A stretch of DNA of 64,000 bases, from NCBI GenBank assembly GCA_025994075.1, contig JAMQGV010000021.1, positions 124,001 through 188,000 of the forward strand, written 5' to 3'. Position 1 is the stretch's first letter. Each line of letters begins with the position of its first letter. Position numbers and translations under genes: made by a program. This stretch comes from Vicinamibacteria bacterium (GTDB lineage: Bacteria; Acidobacteriota; Vicinamibacteria; Fen-336). Shown piece by piece: positions 38,501-44,400 of this stretch. Below the pieces are notes generated by a model that made no database searches, was not told where the DNA came from, and saw only the letters and a program-made list of their open reading frames with translations.

Positions 38501-40149
38501 GGGCGCCTGTGCTGGGTGAGCCGATTCCGGACATCTCGGCGCTCGAGGATGCCGGGCCTCGCGTGATCCGCCTGGCGGACTACTTCTCGGACCCGGACGG
38601 GGAAGCGCTCACGTTCAGCGCTTCGTCGGGCAACACGAGCCTCCTCACCACGGCCGTCGACAACGCGGCCCGAACGCTGACCCTGGCCTTCGTTGCCAAC
38701 GCCAGCGGCGCAACGAAGCTGCGCGTCGTCGCCACCGACCCGTCCGGCGCGTCGATCGACGCCGTCGTCAACGTGACAGTCGCGCCAGTCAATGACGCGC
38801 CGAGCTTCGCCTCCCCGGGGCCGCTCGTGCTGACGGCCGCCCGGGACTTCGCGCTCGCCCTGGCTGGCCTGTCGCCAGGCCCAGGAGAGGCCGCGCAGAG
38901 CCTCACGCTCCGTGTGATCTCGAACGAGATCGTCGGCGCCGTCACGAACGGGACGGCGGCAGGCAACTGGACCTACGTCGTGAGCGGCTCGGAGCTGCGC
39001 TTCAAGCCCCCGCTGCGTGCCGCCGCGACCGACACGACTCTGACGATCGAGGTCAGCGACGACGGCGGCACCGCCAACGGCGGCAGAGACCGGACCAGCG
39101 TGACGGTGAACGTGAGGGTCGAGGGCGTGCCCCTGGTGACGATCGACGTGGTCGAGTCGATCGTCGTGACCGACGCGGTCGCCGCGCAGCCCGCTGTGGT
39201 GATCGCCATCCAGGAGTCGATCACGGTCACGGATGGCGTCGACATGCCGAACACGCCGACGGGAAACGACGTGCGTGTGACGTTCGCCGTCTCTCCCGTC
39301 TCGCCCAGGGTGACCGTGAAGTTCGCGGCGGTGACGCAACCCGGAACGACCTACGTCTACCCCGCGGCGTCGTACCCGGACGCGCCCTCAGGCTACGCGA
39401 TGGGCGAGCCGCCGCTCGTCGTCGAGGTCACGACCACGGCCCAGTACGGCGGGGATGCGGAGGTCTGCGTCTCGTACGATGCCGCGGCCTACAAGACGGC
39501 CAACCAGAGGCTGATGCACCACGACGGCACGCAGTGGAAAGACACCACGACCTCCAACGACCGCGCCCAGTCCAGCGTCTGCGGCACGGCAGCCTCGTTC
39601 TCGCCGTTCGCGGTGATGGAGCTCGCTCCGGCGGCCGGATTCTTGGCCGGGCGCATGAACGGCAGCGGGACGATGACCGATTCTCCTGACACGCAACACT
39701 GGTTCCACTTCAGCGTCTCGGAGGGCGCGCGCCGGAGCCCGCCCGACCGCCTCCTCTACGTGCTGACGGGCACCGAACCTGTCGCCGGGCCGGCGGTGCG
39801 GTCGGGCCGAGGCGATGGCGATCGCTCGCACCACCAGAAGCGGCGGCGTTCGGATCGCTTCGAGGCGACGCGGTTCGAGTGGGTCCGGTTCAACGACGAC
39901 CCCGGCGTCCGGCCAGGCCGGCGGCGGTCGGGAGCGGTCGCGGATTCGGTGATGCTGGCCGGTGGCGGCACCTGGAACGGGATATCTGGCTACACCTTCG
40001 AGGCGCGGGCCGAGGATCGGGGCGAGCCCGGCCGCGGCCGCGACCGCTTCGCCCTCACAGTAAGGAGCCCCCAGGGTGACGTCGTCGCCGCCGTGGACGG
40101 CGTGCTGGACGCCGGGAACATCCAGTCCGTCAAGGTTGGAAGGCGGTAG
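32530..40149 (+). CDS. Giant secreted multidomain surface protein (DUF11, LamG, He_PIG, cadherin-like repeats)
   Basis: This 2539-residue protein has a signal peptide (cleavage near VQAQ, residue 32). Order: a beta-propeller-like region (about 35-395, repeated DG.RPLVGW / DGRAHLAYV); a DUF11-type domain (about 398-525); a LamG/concanavalin-like domain (about 535-767); a putative-Ig He_PIG domain (about 774-860). Then come three Cys-containing repeats of about 185 residues, each ending near GGACxGTxPTC (about 862-1432); a second He_PIG (1434-1522); and six or so cadherin/Ig-like repeats with DPDGD calcium-type motifs (about 1521-2097). The last 170 residues resemble a post-COAP-1 domain. No LPXTG, PEP-CTERM or autotransporter barrel is visible, so the secretion route is unclear. 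It starts at TTG 32530 after GAAGGGAG. An adhesin or matrix protein is likely. Confidence 0.85.
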   Translation: MTHLRVRGALQAAAIVLGVLATGLVPSSVQAQGPGSVWLADDVSAVDLGTPNCLRRPRVNGFGFAPDGRPLVGWTQVEGCGGSTRTFWAEKAEGQWTTYPWTYDGFWSSPSGAAHEFGLGQTGDPYLFMVGGVGSSLTYWTFWADLRAFAAGDPSALVNTGEHVGNHQECVYVRYRLATDPTQPWPARATRRGDCGDAGPLRYEGANLVDYTTSRAHDVTIGPDGRAHLAYVDNGGQVFYVRPGLPPVPVATVVRNSDDLGLAVSADGAIHLVVRGFSPTADYDRGLVGYLRSNDGGATWTLVDHVDQSRGTWGLSLQLDAGGRPAVALWRYGSLVYLSRASGAWVESRAALLGWDGVEWLAAPRLRFDGAGVPHIAYYDWSANRIRVVSPAPAGVEAPVDLRVTGAAAPTPTVPGTRVSYTLSVTNQAAREASGVRVQVTLPPGASVTNAVPAPLGNSGGVLTFDRWRARGELQDRLGPLTTGTIAFELTGLTVGEPELAVTVTSTEPEAEPTDNSAVVRARIYEASCALPASARSAWWPGDGTALNYGSGPAYHGTVAGGVTYGPGAVGQAFHLDGAAGRIEVNNGYPEQYWPGTSPLSVAAWFATSVSSSDPQVIASHEDLANAPCCGSPQGHAAWYLFVQDGVVRASLRENPYGSATVALAGTTPVADGAFHHAALVIDIPALEARLYVDGSHEASAPLRAGWTMSNGDFEAEPLVIGAAQVGWGTGYRYFFSGAIDDVSLYKRVLTATEITNAASGPARPECRPPEPPPSITPPGDQTNAEGDDVSLQLEWSAGEGKTIAFLATGLPPGLSIGLHTGLISGTLTMESAGTHEVTVTVSDGVQDVSTTFTWTVTAVSRPTLLLRAGPGAILEVVETADTCVGGEGPSVFERTCAIELPAGGYTVQGTTPLPQSMLRWQWSIAGASHSQNGPDRVSLDLAGDAQVGASLLGHFAVQRIGDAALGRPGTVTSTLPPYQENAPGFTCPADRLPCEGFAPLASTVTLTAEPVEPNVFGSWGGACAGTQPTCDLLIDPLAYLASGGTTLVEARFEPRRVEVRVTAGPGLIVTATGSADTCAGGDVTDLFERTCTFELPVGTAQLRAQKPISHGETRWSVGGVSVGVGENYEITVPASAADLGLEIKATFFSPFAVLIGQAPSGTASSVTSTMPTTDFSCDTERCLGLAPALAPVTLTAVPGGQAVFGAWGGACSGTEPSCSLVVDPRRVAPDTGFQVVTAEFEPLRVPVTVVAGPGLIVTATGGADTCAGGDVADFFERTCTFQLPVGTAELHAQVPFEASEPRWTVAGTLVSTNRTFAFPLTEAAIAQHLEVAVRLFVPIGVRIEQASSGAPGLVTATAAGVEIPCDSVHCEGPAPFLSSVALAATAGDGTRFVGWSGACTGAEPTCSFVADPRLAVEGQSLQVVTATFEPYEPPLLGAPGDQASGEGEGVALQLTWTAGEGKTVAFLATGLPPGLSIGRHTGLISGTLPMDAAGTYAVTVTISDGVQDSSATLTWVVRDVNQHPEASDDVLTIEEDAPTLTIPAAELLANDTDPDGDGLSIIAIGGSANGRARLREDGHVDFTPDPDFNGVASFVYDLSDGRGGWSAANVRVTVTPVNDPPVLAGQVVEVESGAPLRIALGATDVDGDALRALITSLPSHGTAAVDGDAIVYTSAPDFAGTDQLEVTIDDGRGGSAAASIRIDVTAPNQPPLLDNVKVETAEDTPVSLTLLGSDPEGEALSYAIVQAAATGTASLAGNELTYSPSPNFNGTDIVGVEARDGRGGSIRASVTFTVTPVNDPPTFRGPIPDINVVEDAAPHVVFWPDYFSDPDGDHLTLSATSGKVTLAGARVDESEGALEVSFVPDANGSTELTVVATDPFGAQVATRFLVTVEPVNDAPVARDDVASTFQGVPLTIDAAELLANDTDVDGDALAVVAVGKAAYGGVVLAGGQVTFTPSPGFLGSASFSYSVSDGQGGQDSATVAVSVLNRAPVLGEPIPDISALEDAGPRVIRLADYFSDPDGEALTFSASSGNTSLLTTAVDNAARTLTLAFVANASGATKLRVVATDPSGASIDAVVNVTVAPVNDAPSFASPGPLVLTAARDFALALAGLSPGPGEAAQSLTLRVISNEIVGAVTNGTAAGNWTYVVSGSELRFKPPLRAAATDTTLTIEVSDDGGTANGGRDRTSVTVNVRVEGVPLVTIDVVESIVVTDAVAAQPAVVIAIQESITVTDGVDMPNTPTGNDVRVTFAVSPVSPRVTVKFAAVTQPGTTYVYPAASYPDAPSGYAMGEPPLVVEVTTTAQYGGDAEVCVSYDAAAYKTANQRLMHHDGTQWKDTTTSNDRAQSSVCGTAASFSPFAVMELAPAAGFLAGRMNGSGTMTDSPDTQHWFHFSVSEGARRSPPDRLLYVLTGTEPVAGPAVRSGRGDGDRSHHQKRRRSDRFEATRFEWVRFNDDPGVRPGRRRSGAVADSVMLAGGGTWNGISGYTFEARAEDRGEPGRGRDRFALTVRSPQGDVVAAVDGVLDAGNIQSVKVGRR
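35718..35832 (+). repeat. Near-identical internal repeat of the giant gene, copy 1
   Basis: About 115 bp coding for AGPGLIVTATGSADTCAGGD and the following FERTCTFELPVGTA recurs at 36281-36395 with only about eight mismatches by eye, far closer than the rest of the Cys-repeats. This points to recent duplication or gene conversion within the gene. Confidence 0.8.
36281..36395 (+). repeat. Near-identical internal repeat of the giant gene, copy 2
   Basis: Second copy of the 115-bp unit at 35718-35832. It codes for AGPGLIVTATGGADTCAGGD and FERTCTFQLPVGTA. Confidence 0.8.
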
Positions 40150-40193
40150 CCGCGATCCGGCGGCTACTCGTGAGATCGAGAGGAGACCTGGTG

Positions 40194-40823
40194 ATGTGCA
40201 AGCGGATCACGAAGGTGACGGTGCTGCTTTTGAGCCTGCTGCTCGTGGCCTCGACGGGGGCTGGTGCCCAGGAGGCTCGAGAGGGCATCCAGGTCCATGG
40301 GGACTGGGTGATCGAGGTGCGCAACCCGGACGGCACGCTGGCCAGTCGCCACGAGGTCAAGAACGCGCTCAGGCCGGCTGGGGGTGACGCGCTGGCGAGG
40401 ATCCTGGCGAGGACGTGGGTACCGGCCGCCTGGAGCATCGTCCTGGCGGGTTCGAGCTCGGCGCCCTGCGTCTACAACGGCAACCCCGTGGCCTGCACAA
40501 TCGTGGAACCTGTGCTAGCGGTGGGCTCCGGCCACAGTGGGCACATCTCCAACAACCTGACGATCGCACCGGCGCCGGACGTCGACTACCAGAATCTGAA
40601 TCCCTACCTGCTGAGGCTCTCCGGCAGCATCACCGCAGCGCGGGCTGGCGATATCGGTACCGTCTCCACTAACCTCTACGCATGTAGCGGAACGAGCGCG
40701 CCTGCAAGCTGTGGGACGGATTTCGCGGGGCTGGCGGGCTTCACGTCCAGAACCTTGCCCAGTCCTGTCCCGATCGCGGCGGGGCAGATCGTCCAGGTGA
40801 TGGTGACGATCAGCTTTTCGTAG
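40194..40823 (+). CDS. Secreted protein of unknown function downstream of the giant protein
   Basis: This 209-residue protein has a signal peptide (VTVLLLSLLLVASTGAGAQ) and a beta-rich mature part (GIQVHGDWVIEVRNPDGTLA, WSIVLAGSSSAPCVYNGNP) with four Cys in the C-terminal two thirds (CVYNGNPVACT, YACSGTSAPASCG) that could form two disulphides. AGGAG lies 8 nt before ATG 40194 (a GTG three bases earlier is also possible). It starts 44 nt after the giant gene and is probably its operon partner, perhaps a binding partner or filament subunit. I do not recognise the family. Confidence 0.65.
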   Translation: MCKRITKVTVLLLSLLLVASTGAGAQEAREGIQVHGDWVIEVRNPDGTLASRHEVKNALRPAGGDALARILARTWVPAAWSIVLAGSSSAPCVYNGNPVACTIVEPVLAVGSGHSGHISNNLTIAPAPDVDYQNLNPYLLRLSGSITAARAGDIGTVSTNLYACSGTSAPASCGTDFAGLAGFTSRTLPSPVPIAAGQIVQVMVTISFS

Positions 40824-40926
40824 GGGGAGGACGCGGGCCCCGAGTGGCCGCCGGGGACGGAATCGGGTACATTCAAGGTTTGCCGCCCGGCTGTCCCGGG
40901 ACCGGCCCAACCGAAGAGAAGACGAA

Positions 40927-41328
40927 GTGACGATCCTGTACTACGTGCTCCTGGTCCTGCACATCATCGCGTGCTTCTTCCTGATCGCCGTGGTCCTGCT
41001 GCAGCAGGGCAAGAACCAGGACCTGGCCAGCGCGTTCGGCGGCGGCGGCACCCAGACGGCGTTCGGGCCCCGCGGTTCCGCGAACGTGCTCTCGCGCGCG
41101 ACCACGATCCTCGCGGGCGTGTTCATGGTGACCAGCCTCTCGCTGACCGTGGTGCGCCCGCGCGAGGCATCGGTGCTCGACAAGCTCCCGGCCGCGGCCC
41201 CGGCCAGCACGACCGCGCCCGCCGCCAGCCAGCCGGCGGCGCCGGCCTCGTCGACGGCCCCCGCGCCCGCCGAGAGCGCCCCGGCCACCAGCGCCCCCGC
41301 GCCGGCTGCTTCGCCCGCCGGAAACTAG
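40927..41328 (+). CDS. secG: Preprotein translocase subunit SecG
   Basis: This 133-residue protein is SecG: a first membrane helix (YYVLLVLHIIACFFLIAVVLLQQGKN), the conserved loop QDLASAFGGGGTQTAFGPRG, a second helix (TTILAGVFMVTSLSLTVV) and an Ala/Pro-rich tail. It stabilises SecYEG during protein export at the inner membrane. The start is GTG at 40927. A strong intrinsic terminator follows, so it is probably transcribed alone or at the end of a short unit. Confidence 0.93.
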   Translation: MTILYYVLLVLHIIACFFLIAVVLLQQGKNQDLASAFGGGGTQTAFGPRGSANVLSRATTILAGVFMVTSLSLTVVRPREASVLDKLPAAAPASTTAPAASQPAAPASSTAPAPAESAPATSAPAPAASPAGN

Positions 41329-41364
41329 ATCCGCGGCCGCCTCACGGCGGCCTCCGGTCGTTTC

Positions 41365-41405
41365 GAGCCGCCAGAGCCACCCGGCCTGGCGGCTCTTGTT
41401 GTTCC
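41365..41405 (+). terminator. Rho-independent terminator after secG
   Basis: GAGCCGCCAG (41365-41374) pairs perfectly with CTGGCGGCTC (41386-41395) around an 11-nt loop, followed at once by TTGTTGTTCC. A 10-bp GC stem plus T-rich run is the textbook shape, and it lies 37 nt after the secG stop and 30 nt before the next gene. Confidence 0.8.
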
Positions 41406-41434
41406 TCCCGCCTCCCGCGGCGTAGCCTCGCCCC

Positions 41435-44400
41435 ATGAAGGCCTGCCTGTCGCTCGCGCTCGCGCTCGTCCTGGGTTGGAATGTCGCGGTGGCGGAGGAG
41501 CCTCCCCGGAAGAAGCGGATCGAGCTGACGCTCGAGGACGCGCGCCCGGCGCCCGCGGCGACTCCCGCGCCGCCGCCGAAGACGCGGCCGCTCGACGCCG
41601 CCGCGGCCGCGCGGCTGTTCGAGAAGCTGCCGGCCCTGCCGCAGCCCACGCCCGTGACCGCACGCCTGCCGCGCGCGGTGACGCCAGCGCCGAAGCCCGG
41701 CGAGCGCCGCACGTCGCTGCTGCCGCCCGCCGCGCGGCCCGCGCCGGCTCCCGCCGCAGCGGCGGCGCTGAAGGTCGAACTGGCGACGCCGCAGGGCGAG
41801 GTCGAGCGCGCCGCGAACCTGTCCGTCACCTTCTCGCAGCCGATGATCGCCGTCGCCTCGCTGGACGCGGTCGCGGCCGAGCAGGTGCCCGTGAAGCTCT
41901 CGCCGCAGCCAGCGGGGAAGTGGCGCTGGGTCGGCACCCGCACGCTGCTGTTCGAGCCCGAGGGCGGCTTCCCGCAGGCGACGGCCTACACGGCCGAGGT
42001 CCCCGCCGGCACGAAGGCGCCGGGCGGCGCGACGCTTTCGCGCGCGCATCGCTTCACGTTCGCGACACCGCCGCCGAAACTGCGCGCTTCACACCCGCAG
42101 GGTGCGGGGCAGCCGCGCCAGCCGCTGCTGTTCGCGCGCTTCGACCAGGCGATGGATGCCGGCTCGATGCGCGCCGCGGCGAGCCTGCGTTCGCCTGGCT
42201 CCGCGGCGCTCCCCGCGCTGCGCGCCGCCACGGCTGAAGAGATCGCGGCGGACGAAACCGTCGCGGCGCTCGTCAAGGCGTCCCCCGAGGGCACCTTCGT
42301 CGTGCTGCGGCCCGAGGCCCCGCTGCCCGCCGATACGCCGATCACCCTTCGTTTCGCGGCGGGATTGCGCTCGGCCGAGGGCCCGCGCTCCACCGGGCGG
42401 GCGCTGGAGTTCGGCTTCCGCACCCACGGCCCGCTGCGCCTCGTCGAGGCCCGCTGCGGCTGGGGCCGCGAGGCCGCGTGCCCGCCGGGCACGCCGTGGC
42501 GGCTCGAGTTCTCGAACCGGATCGACGAGGAGGCGTTCTCGGCCGACCTGGTGGCGATCGAGCCCGCGCTGCCCGACGCGAGCATCGAGGTGCACGGCCA
42601 GACGCTGATGATCGCGCCGCGCGGCGCGCGCCGCGGCGCGCACCGGGTGAACGTCGCGGCGCGGCTGCGCGACGTCCACGGGCAGACCCTGGAAGCGCCG
42701 GCGACCGCGGCGCTCACGGTCGCGCCCGCGCCGCCGTGGGCCGCGATCGCCGGCGGCGACCTCGCGGTGCTCGAGCCCGGCGCGCCGCTGCGCATCTACT
42801 CGACCAACGTGAGCGAGTTGCGGCTCGAGGTCCGGCGCGTCGATCCCGCGGACTGGCCGGCATGGACGGCGCGGTACGACGAGAAGGTGCCGTTGCCCGG
42901 GCGCGTCGTCCTGACCCGCGTGCTGCGGCCGGAGGCGGCCGCCGACGCGGTCGTCGAAACCCGCGTCGATCTCGCGGAGGCGCTGGAGCGGGGCCTTGGC
43001 CAACTGTTGGTCAGCGTCGAGTGGACCCGCGCCGAGGGCCGCGTCGCTGCCGAATCGCGGCGCCAGCGCCCGCCCGTCCGGCAGTGGCTGCAGGTCACGC
43101 GGCTCGGACTCGAAGCGCTCGCCGGGCCAGAGTCCGTTCTGGCCTGGGTGAGCGCGCTCGCCGACGGCGCGCCGATCGCCGGTGCGACAGCCGCGCTGGC
43201 CCACGCCGAGCGTGAAGGCGAGAGCCCCGCGGCGGCGAACCTGCCGGGCGTGGTCACGGACGCCCACGGCCTCGCCACGCTGCCGCTCGACGAGCGGCCG
43301 CGCGGCCTGCTCGTGGTCCGCCACGGCGACGACGTCGCGCTGCTGCCCGCCTACCGCTGGGGCGGCGGCTGGGCCCGGCGCGCGCCCGCCCCGCCGCTGC
43401 GCGCGTACGCGTTCGACGACCGCGGCCTGTACCAGCCCGGCGAGTCGGCACGGGTCAAGGGCTGGGTCCGGCGCATCGCTCCCGGCCCGCGCGGCGACGT
43501 CGAGGCCGCCGGCCTGCGCGCGCTGGACTGGACGCTGCACGACGCGCGCGGACGCGAGCTGGCGAAAGGCACGGCCGAGCTGGGCGGCGCGGGCGGGTTC
43601 GACCTGTCGCTCGCGCTCCCGGAGGACTGCGCCACCGGCGACGCGCGGCTGTCGCTGCGGGCCGAGGGCCAGGAGATCGGCGGGCTCGCGCTGCAGGTCC
43701 AGGAGTTCCGCCGCCCGGAGTTCGAGGTGGCGATCGAGCGCGACGCGCCGGAGGCGGTCGTCGGCGAGGCGCTCACGCTCTCGGCGCGCGCGGCGTATTT
43801 CGGCGGCGGCGGCCTCGGCGCGGCGCCCGCGCGCTGGGAGATCACGCGCGAACCGGCGCGCTTCGCTCCGCCCGGGCTCGACGACTTCGCCTTCGGCACC
43901 GCGCCGTCCTGGTTCCCCCGCGACGACGAGAGCGCCGGCCCCGGCCGCTGGGAGTTCGCCGGCACGACGGACGTGGAAGGCGTGCACCGACTGCGGCTGA
44001 CCGCGGCGCGGCTCGAGCCCGAAGAACCCGTGCGGCTCGCGGCCAGCGTGTCGGTCGAGGACGTGAACCGGCAGGCCTGGAGCGCATCGTGGAGCTTCGT
44101 CGTCCACCCCGCGCAGGTGGCGCCGGGCCTGCGCCTGGCGCGCCGGTTCGTGCGCGCCGGCGAGGCGATCGAAGTGGAGGCGCTGGTCTCCGATCTCGCG
44201 GGTGGGAAAGTCGCCGGCCGCCCGATCGAGATCGCCGCCGAGCGCGTCGAGTGGCGCCGCGAGAAGGGCCGCCACGTCCGCGCCGTCGCCGAGAGCCGGA
44301 GCTGCTCGCTGACGTCCGCGGCAGAGCCGCAACGCTGCCGCTTCGCGGACGTGAAGGCCGGCGCGTGGCGGATCACCGCGCGCACGACGGACGATCGCGG

